Shown: positions 1 through 8,845 of the stretch, one piece after another
Numbering within the stretch: the first letter of the stretch is position 1
Layout of the letters: every line of letters starts with the position of its first letter
Source: Aliikangiella coralliicola
GTDB lineage: Bacteria > Pseudomonadota > Gammaproteobacteria > Enterobacterales > Kangiellaceae
Assembly: GCF_007004725.1 (NCBI RefSeq)
Contig: NZ_ML660164.1
Span: forward strand, 62,001-126,000
Length of the DNA stretch: 64,000 bases
Reading direction: 5' to 3'
Notes under the pieces: model-generated
The model's input: only the letters and a program-made list of their open reading frames with translations
Database searches by the model: none
Told to the model about the DNA's origin: nothing
Position numbers and translations under genes: made by a program

Positions 1-28
1 ATTTGGGGCTACTGGATACTATTTTGAT

Positions 29-1339
29 CTACTGGATATTGAGAAATGAGAACCAACTGTTTGCGTTGCCAAACAGCTTCTCGTGAAGTTCTTCAGCATT
101 AATGTCAACGCTGGTACTCCGTAGGCTTTTGTCTATTTGTACTGGGATACCGTACTCATCAGTTGGATCTTTGGCCAGATTAAGGACTTTAGGCTTTTCC
201 AGATTCATATTCATATTGTCTTTAACCAGCGCAACTCTTGGTCTTAAGCGAGATTTTTCTGGTTGCTCAACCACTACACCAATAGAATTATCCGTCAGTT
301 TTACCAAACTTCCAGTCGGATAAATACCGATTGCCTGTATAAATTGTTCGATCAATTCTGCCTGAAACAGACTGCCGCGTAATGAATATAGGTGTGAGAT
401 TGCTTCGACTGGCGTTAGTGCTTCACGGGAAGATTGGGGGTTAATCAATTGTTCGTAATAATCCGCTAATCCGGCCACTCGTGCTAGAAACGGAATACGA
501 TTTCCAACTAATTTACGCGGATAACCCGTGCCGTTATTTCTTTCGCAATAAGCCGACAAGATATAATTTACCTGGTGACTGGATGAGAACATTTTTTCAG
601 TTTCTTCCATCGTCAGGCTAATATGTTCTTGGTATTGCTGAAGTTCTTCGCTAGATTCGTGGCTGTATAATAGTTCTTTCGGAAGCTTACACTTACCGAT
701 TGGCGCTAGCAGTAACGCGGTACCGATATCTCTTAAATCATGACGAGATAGTCCAAGGTGACGAGCGAAAATAATTCCCCAGATAGCGCTTCTGATCGCC
801 TGTTGATAAAGTGCTTCATTGTCAGCGCTGATGCGGCATAACCAGGCGAGAGCATTGGGGTTGTTAACGATACTCTTTACCATTTGGTTAGAAGCTGAAC
901 GAACTTCATTGATATTGACATAGCCATTTTGCATCATGCATCGATACAGTGCAGACATTTGCGCTGTCACTTGTTGATACATCTGCGCAGCGGCTCTCAC
1001 TTCTTTTTTTAACTTGGTTGTAATCAGATAGTTTTCAATGCGAGGTTTAAACCTTGCTTTTTCATTGATCAACCGAACCGTTTTTGCATCGAGTTCATCA
1101 ACTGCATCTTCAACATTTTTAGGGGTTAAAAATAACCGTGACTTAACGTCAACTTTGCTTAAAAATCGATCAACGTAAACTTTATTACAATAGTGGGCGA
1201 GCAGATCGAGTTCTTCCTGCTTGCTAATATGAAATCCCTGGATTGGGAAAGGTGTCTGCACCCATGGTACATCCAAACGAGAGACGTACATGCCTATCTC
1301 GAGATTTTGTACTGGAATTTCTTGGGTTGTTAGATGCAT
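29..1339 (-). CDS. HD-GYP-like protein with DUF3391 N-terminus, catalytic residues lost
   Basis: This 436-residue protein has an N-terminal DUF3391-type region (about residues 1-130) and a C-terminal HD-GYP region (about 180-340), the architecture of c-di-GMP phosphodiesterases. The GYP signature is intact (NNGTGYP, residues 268-274). The metal-binding HD is replaced: where the family has HDIGK, this protein reads APIGK (residues 212-216). The HHE before the GYP motif is also gone (YCERNNGTGYP). By family knowledge such changes should abolish metal binding and hydrolysis, so I infer a sensor or interaction role. It is transcribed alone; the ATG at 1339 starts the conserved N-terminus. The family is secure, the activity is not. 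Confidence 0.85.
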   Translation of the reverse strand: MHLTTQEIPVQNLEIGMYVSRLDVPWVQTPFPIQGFHISKQEELDLLAHYCNKVYVDRFLSKVDVKSRLFLTPKNVEDAVDELDAKTVRLINEKARFKPRIENYLITTKLKKEVRAAAQMYQQVTAQMSALYRCMMQNGYVNINEVRSASNQMVKSIVNNPNALAWLCRISADNEALYQQAIRSAIWGIIFARHLGLSRHDLRDIGTALLLAPIGKCKLPKELLYSHESSEELQQYQEHISLTMEETEKMFSSSHQVNYILSAYCERNNGTGYPRKLVGNRIPFLARVAGLADYYEQLINPQSSREALTPVEAISHLYSLRGSLFQAELIEQFIQAIGIYPTGSLVKLTDNSIGVVVEQPEKSRLRPRVALVKDNMNMNLEKPKVLNLAKDPTDEYGIPVQIDKSLRSTSVDINAEELHEKLFGNANSWFSFLNIQ

Positions 1340-1789
1340 TACCGGGGGCCTCTGCTAACTCTGTCGATTTGTCCCGAACAACAAATACATTCCTTTAGGT
1401 AAAGTACATCATAGCCAAATCTTTCCTTGAATAGGCGGAACCGCTTCACATTATTGGGAACTAATTTTAATAGTAGACTAATAATGATTGATTATTCTCT
1501 ACTTGAGATGTATTTATTGCATATTGGGAATTTTACAATCTCTGATATTCTAGCCTGATTTTAACAAGTTATTCTCATTGAAAATGCGAAAAACTATAAA
1601 TATTTCAATAAGGTAATAACATTTATTTTAGTTGTCAATAGTAAATATTTTGGATTTTGTCGCTGTATTTTCCAATTCTTTGGTCTTTTATTGATTGGTA
1701 AAAAAATCACCTGTTAAATGATAGTTACCGGGTCCATTTTGTTTAAAAAATCTCGCCAGGTTATTTTTACCAATGATCTGTGTATATTT
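1340..1789. other. AT-rich intergenic region with an inverted repeat
   Basis: No gene is visible in these 450 bases between the HD-GYP gene and the end of cmoB, both on the minus strand. An imperfect inverted repeat of about 18-20 bases pairs 1694-1713 with 1757-1774, just past the cmoB stop. It could form a hairpin ending the cmoB transcript, although no clean run of T follows. The promoter of the HD-GYP gene should lie at the low-coordinate end, but I could not pick a convincing one. Confidence 0.4.
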
Positions 1790-2776
1790 TTATTTATTGG
1801 CGACGATTATAGCTCTTTTCGGCGCTGAGTAACCTTCGATGGTTTTGTTAATATTTTCCGGGTCCAGGTAATTTTCCAGTGAGTGAAAATGCATCCATTC
1901 TGTTGATCGTTGTTCCTCAAGGCTTGTCTGATTGATATCCACGGTTCTAATATTATTGAATCCACACTTTGCCAGCCATAATTCCAATGCACGTGCTGAA
2001 GGAATAAACCAGACGTTTCTCATTTGGGCATAGCGCCCCTTTGGCAGCAATACCTGGTTTTCATCTCCATCAATCACCAGCGTTTCCAACACCAGCTCGC
2101 CTTTACGACCCAGCAGATTTTTCAGCTCCATTAAGTGATTGATTGGTGATTTCCGATGATACAGAACACCCATCGAAAATACGGTATCAAATCCTTTATT
2201 TTCCATATCTTGCGGCATATCCTCGATACCAAGGGGAAGCAGGTGCACAGGGGATTGTCCCAAATACTTTTTCATCACTGAAAACTGCGCCAGAAACTTC
2301 TGTGACGGGTCAATGCCTAGCACCAATTTGGCTCCTTCGCCAAGCATTCGCCAGCAGTGATAGCCGTTGCCGCATCCGACATCTAGAATGGTACGATTTT
2401 TTAGCGAGCTAATGCTAGGAAGTAATCGGTCCCACTTCCAATCTGAACGCCATTCCGTGTCGATATCTATGCCGAATAGGTTAAAAGGGCCTTTACGCCA
2501 TGGATGTAGAGTTTTTAACTGGTCAATTAGCTGCGTTACTTGATTATCAGAGAGTTGCGAACTTAAATCGGCGGCTGAGCCGATATTCACCCCATCTTTG
2601 AGATCTATGTGTGAAGCATCCACCGCGGGAAGGCTATCCAATAATTGTTGCCACTGTGCTAATTCGCCATGAGTATAATTAGCGAATTTATTGCTGACGG
2701 CATCAATCAAAAAGCCCCCCAGGTGACTTATTGGCGTGTGTTGTAAATCATTTTTCAGTTGTTGGAAGTCAATCAT
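1790..2776 (-). CDS. cmoB: tRNA U34 carboxymethyltransferase CmoB
   Basis: CmoB transfers the carboxymethyl group of carboxy-SAM to 5-hydroxyuridine at the wobble position of tRNAs, giving cmo5U. The 328 residues match the usual length of about 323. The N-terminal substrate-binding half contains the family's WRKGPFNLFGIDIDTEWRSD block, followed by a Rossmann methyltransferase core with ILDVGCGNGYHCWRM as the SAM-binding loop and a downstream MGVLYHRKSP motif. It is the last gene of pepE-cmoA-cmoB; cmoA, which makes carboxy-SAM, ends 18 bp upstream. The ATG at 2776 begins the conserved MIDFQQL start. Confidence 0.97.
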   Translation of the reverse strand: MIDFQQLKNDLQHTPISHLGGFLIDAVSNKFANYTHGELAQWQQLLDSLPAVDASHIDLKDGVNIGSAADLSSQLSDNQVTQLIDQLKTLHPWRKGPFNLFGIDIDTEWRSDWKWDRLLPSISSLKNRTILDVGCGNGYHCWRMLGEGAKLVLGIDPSQKFLAQFSVMKKYLGQSPVHLLPLGIEDMPQDMENKGFDTVFSMGVLYHRKSPINHLMELKNLLGRKGELVLETLVIDGDENQVLLPKGRYAQMRNVWFIPSARALELWLAKCGFNNIRTVDINQTSLEEQRSTEWMHFHSLENYLDPENINKTIEGYSAPKRAIIVANK

Positions 2777-2794
2777 TGGATGTCACTGATGCGC

Positions 2795-3523
2795 TTATTT
2801 GATGGCAATGATGGATACAAAGTTATAATTTTGCATCCAGCAACTAACACTGCTGAAGCCGGCGGACTTTAGACGGTTAATATGATGTTCGAGAGTTTCC
2901 GGCAATAATACGTTTTCCAGCGCATTGCGTTTTTGGCTGATTTCTAAATCACTGTAGCCGTTTTCTTTTTTAAATTGATGATGAAGTTCAATGAGCAAAT
3001 CGTCGATATTATCATCGCTGAAGCTGACTTTTTCCGAGAGTAGAAGCAAACCGCCAGAATTTAACCCCTGATAGATGTTTTCCAGCAGATTGAGTCTTTC
3101 CTCTTTCGCAATAAATTGTAAAGTAAAGTTCAGAGCGACCATAGAAGCGTTTTGAATCGAAATCTTTTGCACGTCACCCAACTGCAATTCAATCGGTGTT
3201 TTGTGTTTGAAAGCATCAATGTGATGACGACAGCGTTCTAACATTGCAGAAGAATTATCAACCGCAATGATTTTAGCGCCTGTCTTTTCAATTCCAGCGC
3301 TCATGGCTAAGCTGGCTGCTCCCAGAGAACATCCAAGATCGTAGCAGTTGCTATTTGAGGTTACAAAGCGACCGGCAAATTTGGAAATATTATTAATAAT
3401 TTCTGTATAGCCTGGTACTGAGCGTTTAATCATATCAGGAAACACTTCAGCGACACTTTCATCAAAACTAAACGGGAGAGCCGCTTTCGGTTTAGCGAAA
3501 AGATTATCGGTTTTATCACTCAT
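2795..3523 (-). CDS. cmoA: carboxy-S-adenosyl-L-methionine synthase CmoA
   Basis: CmoA converts SAM and prephenate to carboxy-SAM, the donor used by CmoB. The 242-residue protein is a class I methyltransferase fold with the SAM loop [15 protein letters not shown] near residue 60 and the acidic end of strand 2 in [11 protein letters not shown]. The N-terminal [20 protein letters not shown] segment is characteristic of CmoA and is conserved here. It lies between pepE (2 bp upstream) and cmoB (18 bp downstream), so the three genes are almost certainly one transcript. Confidence 0.97.
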   Translation of the reverse strand: MSDKTDNLFAKPKAALPFSFDESVAEVFPDMIKRSVPGYTEIINNISKFAGRFVTSNSNCYDLGCSLGAASLAMSAGIEKTGAKIIAVDNSSAMLERCRHHIDAFKHKTPIELQLGDVQKISIQNASMVALNFTLQFIAKEERLNLLENIYQGLNSGGLLLLSEKVSFSDDNIDDLLIELHHQFKKENGYSDLEISQKRNALENVLLPETLEHHINRLKSAGFSSVSCWMQNYNFVSIIAIK

Positions 3524-3525
3524 AG

Positions 3526-4239
3526 TTATAAAAAATCATTTATATTAGAATTAATAGCAATCTGTTGTTTTCCTTCGTCGTGGCTAAAAATAAATCCTTC
3601 TTTATCGCCAACCAAAATACTCTCGTTGCTTGAAACGGCCAGCGCAGTGCCTTCGGGTAAACCGATGACTTTTTGGTTTGGATTGACCGTCAGATATTCG
3701 CTGATCCTCTGTTGTCGAGTCTCTCCATTGTGACCGGGTGGGTTCCCATCGAGGTAATGTGGGTTGATTTGATAAGTGACCAGTGACAAGGCTTTAAAGC
3801 TTGGCGGCTCAACAATTGGCATATCGTTAGTCGTACAGATCGTCGGTGCTGCAATGTTAGAGCCGGCACTCCAGCCGATGTAGGGAGTACCTTCTCGAAC
3901 TTTTTCACCAATGAGTGAAATCAAGTCGTTTTCGTATAAGCTATTCAACAGGCAAAAAGTATTCCCACCGCCTACAACAATGGCATTGGCTTCGCGGACT
4001 GCTGTTTTGGCATCGTCGTGTTGATGAATAGAAGAAAGCTCAAGCCCTGACAGTGCAAATGCTTTTGATACGAGTTGCTCATATTCATCAAACCCAACAG
4101 AAATGCCCGCGTAGGGTATAAAAAGAATCTTGTTGTTAACGTCCGACTGATTTAGATGTTGCTGAATCATCGGAAGAGCGTGTTCGAGATAACCTGTATT
4201 TCCAGCTCGCGAACTACTCAAAAGTAGTAAATTCATCAA
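3526..4239 (-). CDS. pepE: dipeptidase E (aspartyl dipeptidase, S51 family)
   Basis: PepE is a cytoplasmic serine peptidase that cleaves dipeptides with N-terminal aspartate. The 237 residues fit the family (about 230). The nucleophile elbow GWSAGSN is present near residue 120, preceded by the conserved GGGNTF block and followed by [20 protein letters not shown], which carries the region of the catalytic histidine. The gene leads the pepE-cmoA-cmoB cluster with 2 bp to cmoA. A link between peptidase and tRNA modification is not obvious; co-transcription may be incidental. Confidence 0.94.
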   Translation of the reverse strand: MMNLLLLSSSRAGNTGYLEHALPMIQQHLNQSDVNNKILFIPYAGISVGFDEYEQLVSKAFALSGLELSSIHQHDDAKTAVREANAIVVGGGNTFCLLNSLYENDLISLIGEKVREGTPYIGWSAGSNIAAPTICTTNDMPIVEPPSFKALSLVTYQINPHYLDGNPPGHNGETRQQRISEYLTVNPNQKVIGLPEGTALAVSSNESILVGDKEGFIFSHDEGKQQIAINSNINDFL

Positions 4240-4370
4240 AGTGCCCTGGTCAATTAGAGTGGCGCTATTTTAACTGCTAAACCCAGGTACAGGCAAAGCC
4301 TGATTGACGGCTTTTAGTTTGTTGGTTTGTATCAGGTTGGAAAAGCAAGGTTGAGTGGTTCAGGGTTTAT

Positions 4371-4402
4371 TGACTTGAATAACACATGACTTGAATAACA
4401 CA
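4371..4402. repeat. 16-bp tandem duplication
   Basis: The unit TGACTTGAATAACACA occurs twice head to tail (4371-4386 and 4387-4402) without mismatch, between pepE and the TetR gene. No function is visible. Confidence 0.8.
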
Positions 4403-4407
4403 CAACA

Positions 4408-4443
4408 AAAATACACAGCCGGTCATCGTCTAACTGGCTGTGT
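4408..4443 (-). terminator. rho-independent terminator of the TetR gene
   Basis: ACACAGCCGGT (4413-4423) pairs with ACTGGCTGTGT (4433-4443) with one mismatch. Read on the minus strand the stem is followed by ATTTTTGTT. It lies about 60 bases past the TetR stop at 4501, so it should end that transcript. Confidence 0.7.
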
Positions 4444-4500
4444 GAATGGCAGTCAAGCTCGATAAAGCTTGCGTCGTTTATCCTAGGCTTTTAGTCGGCG

Positions 4501-5136
4501 TTATTTTTGTAAGCCGAGTAGCGTATTTTCAATAGCGTTTTCGATGAGTTTTTCTCGGTTTTGCCAATCGACCGTTGGCAAACTATAAAAAGCACCATAA
4601 ATGCCATAAACCGAAAGGCCGATAATTTGAGAAACGATCAACATATCGTTGATTCTGAAAACGCCTTCATTGATGCATCTTTCTACTGAATGGTGCATCA
4701 AATCAATATATTGACGCGTGCCGTGCGATGCATAAACGTCAAAGTTTTCTGAGTTGTCTACTTTATGATCCTGAGTTGCAATACCCAGCTGATAACTTTT
4801 CGGGTTTTCAAGCCAGTATCTGACGTTTCTGTTCATCAAGTATCGAATGATATCCAAAGGCGCTCTTGCCAAAACTTCTTCTGACGGTTTGCAAAAGTTC
4901 CATAGATCTTCGGAAATATCATCCCAGAAATGTCTTAAAATGGCCTTTTTATTTTCGAAATAGTAGTAGATTTTAGTTGGTGCAAATCCAGCTTGTGCTG
5001 CGATTTTGCGCATGCTGGTACTTTCATAGCCTTCATTCACAAACAATTCTCGAGCAATTTCAATGATATTACTTCTTATTTCTTGCTTTTGAGTTTCAGA
5101 AAGCGATGGTCTTCCAGGTTTACGTTTTGTTGTTGC
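4501..5136 (-). CDS. TetR/AcrR family transcriptional regulator
   Basis: The protein has an N-terminal TetR DNA-binding domain: a basic lead (KRKPGRPS), then helices including SMRKIAAQAGFAPTKIYYYF, the helix-turn-helix signature. The C-terminal ligand-binding half (about 70-211) is not diagnostic of a ligand. I place the start at the GTG at 5136 (211 residues), because GGGGAG lies about ten bases upstream; an in-frame GTG at 5157 would add seven residues but has no ribosome site. The target is unknown. No divergent partner gene is adjacent except the GGDEF gene more than 400 bp away. Confidence 0.9.
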   Translation of the reverse strand, partial: ATTKRKPGRPSLSETQKQEIRSNIIEIARELFVNEGYESTSMRKIAAQAGFAPTKIYYYFENKKAILRHFWDDISEDLWNFCKPSEEVLARAPLDIIRYLMNRNVRYWLENPKSYQLGIATQDHKVDNSENFDVYASHGTRQYIDLMHHSVERCINEGVFRINDMLIVSQIIGLSVYGIYGAFYSLPTVDWQNREKLIENAIENTLLGLQK

Positions 5137-5157
5137 CACGATGCGACAGCTCCCCAC

Positions 5158-5566
5158 TTGTTATTATTATTTAAAATAGGCAAAAGCCCCTCCACTTCAC
5201 GCCGATTATAGAACAAAGTGGCGATAGATCTAGGTGTAAATATGACACACTTTTATCAAACGACATTTTTGCTGGCGAAATAATTGCATTCGCAATATTT
5301 AAATAGATCGGTTTTAAAAATTTTTAGTTTGTTGTATGCAATAATTATTTCAACAAATATCTCTTAACGAGAAAAGGTTAACTTAATATATAAATCAATC
5401 ATCTGCGTTTTAGTATTAATGTTATTTAATAGAAAGCTGTCGTAACTTTACCGAATGAATAACTTTCTTTGTTGCATTTCACTATAATTGGGCGTAGATT
5501 TTCAGTTGCTATGTAGATTTTAATTTCATTTTAAGATTCTAAAAATACTCCGAAACATTTGCGTAA
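5158..5566. other. AT-rich divergent intergenic region
   Basis: These 409 bases separate the divergently transcribed TetR gene and the GGDEF gene and must carry both promoters. I see no gene, no clear palindromic operator and no strong -35/-10 pair. Composition is markedly AT-rich. Confidence 0.4.
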
Positions 5567-7651
5567 ATGGCTGAGATAAAGGGGGATGTGGTGCGCGATA
5601 AAAAGCAACTCAAGGAGGCAGATAACTTAGCTTCCGAGAGCGGCGCACATTATCATTCTGCTCAGGAAACTATTACCTCAGTTTTAATTGTTGACAAGCA
5701 AGCGCAATCATATGATGCCATCATTAAAGTTCTTAAGCCCTTAGGCTATCAAATCAAATGTGTGGATTCTCGCGAAGAACTATTCAATAAACTGAAACGC
5801 ATTCAGTTGTGCACGGTTGTATTGACAGAGTCATTTGTTCTTAACGCTGCCAAAAAAAATACAAAATCATTTTTTCAAAAAAAAATAAATGAGTTGGTTG
5901 GCGAAATAAAATCGGCTTTTCCAACAGTCAATATTATTTTTGCTGCAAATCAGAATGATAAAGCTTTAACTGTTGATGCTTTAAACGCGGGAGTTGATGA
6001 TTGTCTTATTCGTGATAACGAGTCTCATCGATTTAGTAGCCAACTAACCGAAAGCCTGAATAAAATCAGGCAACGTAAAGTTTTTTTGAGCCGTCGAAGA
6101 GTGTCGCTGGATTCTCTCAACCAAATGCCTGTTGAAAGACGAGCTTCCACAAAAACAAAACCGCAAAATGAAAGTTTATATTGGCTTGATGCGATACCTG
6201 GCTGTGCAATGATCGTGACGCCAGAACTAAAAATGCTAGGCGTTAATACCCGTTGTGAAAAACTACTCGGTTATTTACCGAACGAACTAAACGGTTATTC
6301 ATTAACAAAGTTGTTACCGCAAAAGCTTTTTGCGGAGCTGACAGCAAGGGTAAATAGTAGCACTAATTTTCCACGGGATATCCAAGGTAATACCGTGACT
6401 GAGTTAGTTGCCATAAAAGCGGATGGCGTTGGGATCCCTGTGCGTTGCCTGATCAAAAAAGTCGAGCTAGAAGAAAAGGCACGATATATTCTGAATATTG
6501 AAGATATCAGTCAGAGTATGAGTACTAAAGCCGATCAAGTTTACCTCGATAATTGGCAACAACTTGTCGGGGATTATTCACGAAAGCTGATCACTTTACC
6601 AGTCAATCAATTTCAAGGCGTTGTTGAAAGACTTTTGGTTGACGGAGCCAAACTAATTGCTTGTCAGAGAGTCACGCTTTACCAGATAAACGAAAAGCGT
6701 GATAGAGCTCAATTAATTTTCGAGTGGACTGAGAATAACAGCCAGTCACTTAAAACCTATTCTGAGCGGATCGATTTTTCTTTAAAAATGCTGGAGGTCA
6801 ACCAGCTACTTGAAGGAAAAAAACAAATACTATTTCCAATGGATAATGTCGAAAAAACTCAACTTGATTTATGTTTAGGTCTGTCAGAGCACCTGGCCCA
6901 GGTAAATAGCTATTCCAGTTATTTGATACCCATGCTCAACCAGGAAGAGGTTTTCGCCTGGATTGGTTTTGATTTTCAATATCCGAGCAGGTGTTGGCAA
7001 CAAGGTGAAATTGACCGGCTTGATAACCTGGCCGATTTGATTAATCGAGCGTTGTTAAGGAAAAAGTATGAAGAACTGCGCAGATTAACACATATTAAGT
7101 TAATTGAAACTCATGGCCGACTAAGTAAACAGGCTTGTCTTGATGGTTTGACTAAATTGGCCAACCGAAGATATTTTGACCGTATTCTCGAAGCGGAAAT
7201 CAGGCGAGCGACAAGAGATAAAAGTTGTTTGTCTGTCTTGTTTTGTGATGTTGATTATTTTAAAAATTACAATGATCACTATGGACATATCGCCGGTGAT
7301 ATCTGCTTGAAAACAATTTCAAGAAATTTCGAAGAAAGCTTTAAGAGAGCAGGGGATTTTGTCGCTCGATACGGCGGCGAAGAGTTTGCAGTCATTTTAC
7401 CTGGGTTAGATTGTCAGAATGCTTTTAATGCCGCAGACAATATGCGTAAAAGATTATCAGACTTGTCGATACCACATGAAAATTCACCGTTAAAAAAAAT
7501 TACCATCAGTGTCGGACTAACCTGCATGAAAGCGCCGACAGTCGATCAGCAGGAGTTGATTTTACGCCGCGCAGACAAAGCTTTGTACCGAGCAAAAGAG
7601 AAAGGTCGTAACCGAGTCTTTGTCTATGACAGACTAAGAGCGAGCAAGTAA
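5567..7651 (+). CDS. diguanylate cyclase with receiver-like, PAS and GAF-like regions
   Basis: This 694-residue protein should synthesise c-di-GMP from two GTP. The C-terminal GGDEF domain (about 520-690) has the active-site GGEEF at 603-607 and the inhibitory RxxD site RAGD at 594-597, exactly five residues before it, so product feedback is expected. Upstream are a receiver-like domain (about 35-160) starting VLIVDKQ, a PAS-like domain (about 205-320) and a GAF-like region (about 340-500). The receiver's phospho-aspartate is not evident: VVLTESF stands where VLLD would be expected. No membrane segment is seen. The ATG at 5567 lacks a ribosome site; AAAGGGGG at 5578-5585 would better serve a GTG at 5591, removing eight residues. 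Confidence 0.93.
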   Translation: MAEIKGDVVRDKKQLKEADNLASESGAHYHSAQETITSVLIVDKQAQSYDAIIKVLKPLGYQIKCVDSREELFNKLKRIQLCTVVLTESFVLNAAKKNTKSFFQKKINELVGEIKSAFPTVNIIFAANQNDKALTVDALNAGVDDCLIRDNESHRFSSQLTESLNKIRQRKVFLSRRRVSLDSLNQMPVERRASTKTKPQNESLYWLDAIPGCAMIVTPELKMLGVNTRCEKLLGYLPNELNGYSLTKLLPQKLFAELTARVNSSTNFPRDIQGNTVTELVAIKADGVGIPVRCLIKKVELEEKARYILNIEDISQSMSTKADQVYLDNWQQLVGDYSRKLITLPVNQFQGVVERLLVDGAKLIACQRVTLYQINEKRDRAQLIFEWTENNSQSLKTYSERIDFSLKMLEVNQLLEGKKQILFPMDNVEKTQLDLCLGLSEHLAQVNSYSSYLIPMLNQEEVFAWIGFDFQYPSRCWQQGEIDRLDNLADLINRALLRKKYEELRRLTHIKLIETHGRLSKQACLDGLTKLANRRYFDRILEAEIRRATRDKSCLSVLFCDVDYFKNYNDHYGHIAGDICLKTISRNFEESFKRAGDFVARYGGEEFAVILPGLDCQNAFNAADNMRKRLSDLSIPHENSPLKKITISVGLTCMKAPTVDQQELILRRADKALYRAKEKGRNRVFVYDRLRASK

Positions 7652-7894
7652 TCTTACGATAATCTCGGTGTTAGTCGTTAATATTAGTCTGCAATATTTT
7701 CAAACCAATTATCACTAAATCCGATACCGGGCGGAAAAATGTTGTGGTATTCTTGCCCACTTATCAATTTTCCATGCAGTAAAAAGGTAGTAGCTCCACA
7801 CAGATTTCATATTGATTGGACTGTGTTAAGCAGGGCGAGTCCATGAAGTTTTCAGGATTAGCCGTTAATACCAATAGCAGTTAAGACGAACACC

Positions 7895-8665
7895 ATGACA
7901 AAATTAAAAGACTCAAGTATTTTTTGGGCGCTCATTATTACATTCCTTTTACTGTCGCTCATGCTCTGGAAGCATCAGTGGCAAGCGCCAAAACCCGCTA
8001 AGGCAGTTAAGGTTTCTGAAACTTTGCCCGACTTTGCGAAATATGCATCGATTAAAGAAAAAAAAGCGGCTTTTTTCGCCTACATCAGGCCGCTAGTTCA
8101 GCAACAAAACAGAAAGATAAAGTATGATCAGGCTTTTTTAGAGAAAATTGCTGAGGATTTACAGACTGCTACCCACCATCAAACCGCCAGTCTGCGAAAG
8201 CTGAAAAAATTGGCTAAAGTTTACCATCTGGAGTTTTCAGACGTTGAGCAGGTTATTGATGAATTACGATTGCGGATAGAACCTGTTCCTGATGCATTGG
8301 TGCTTGTTCAGGCTGCAAATGAATCGGCCTGGGGCACTTCGCGTTTTGCCCGAGAAGCTAACAATCTATTCGGCCAATGGTGTTATAAGCCAGGCTGTGG
8401 TGTGGTACCCAATGGTCGAAAGAAGGGCGCCAAGCACCAGGTCAGGTTATTTGATTCGCCAAAACTATCTGTGGCCAGCTATATGAAAAACCTCAACTCC
8501 CATGCGGCTTATCAAGAATTCCGCCAATTACGCCACCGGCTGAAATCATCGGGTCAAAGAGTGACTGCAATTCGGCTCGCGCCCACGTTGGAGCGTTATT
8601 CGGAGCGGGGCACCGAATATGTAGAAGAGCTAATCACGATGATTAAGCAGAATCGACTGGAGTAA
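7895..8665 (+). CDS. Bax-like glucosaminidase domain protein
   Basis: The 256-residue protein starts with one membrane anchor (residues 9-26), then a linker, then a Bax/FlgJ-type glucosaminidase domain (about 120-250). The motif ANESAWGTSRFAREANNLFG holds the expected catalytic glutamate and the conserved NNLFGQWC stretch; the later YMKNLNSHAAYQEFRQLR matches E. coli Bax (274 residues). By family it would cleave peptidoglycan beside the membrane, but the physiological role of Bax is poorly known. It is monocistronic, about 180 bases upstream of hemN. Confidence 0.88.
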   Translation: MTKLKDSSIFWALIITFLLLSLMLWKHQWQAPKPAKAVKVSETLPDFAKYASIKEKKAAFFAYIRPLVQQQNRKIKYDQAFLEKIAEDLQTATHHQTASLRKLKKLAKVYHLEFSDVEQVIDELRLRIEPVPDALVLVQAANESAWGTSRFAREANNLFGQWCYKPGCGVVPNGRKKGAKHQVRLFDSPKLSVASYMKNLNSHAAYQEFRQLRHRLKSSGQRVTAIRLAPTLERYSERGTEYVEELITMIKQNRLE

Positions 8666-8724
8666 TGACCAGTTGCTCATCCTGTTAAAATTTACCTTAT
8701 GGTTGCCAAGCGATTGAGCGAGGC

Positions 8725-8738
8725 TTGATCCAGATCAT
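8725..8738 (+). promoter_or_regulatory. FNR box upstream of hemN
   Basis: TTGATCCAGATCAT matches the FNR consensus TTGATNNNNATCAA at nine of ten fixed positions. A weak -10 (TATCTT, 8760-8765) lies where a class II FNR activator site centred near -41 would put it. The Fnr regulator is encoded 1.7 kb downstream. Activation of hemN at low oxygen is an inference consistent with known systems. Confidence 0.72.
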
Positions 8739-8845
8739 TTTGCCCGATTGTCAAGGGTGTATCTTTACCAAAGATGCTAAAAATAGATAAGCATTCCCGC
8801 ATGAGTGAAGACTTTAATACCGGCGGAAATATGATATCGAGTTAA

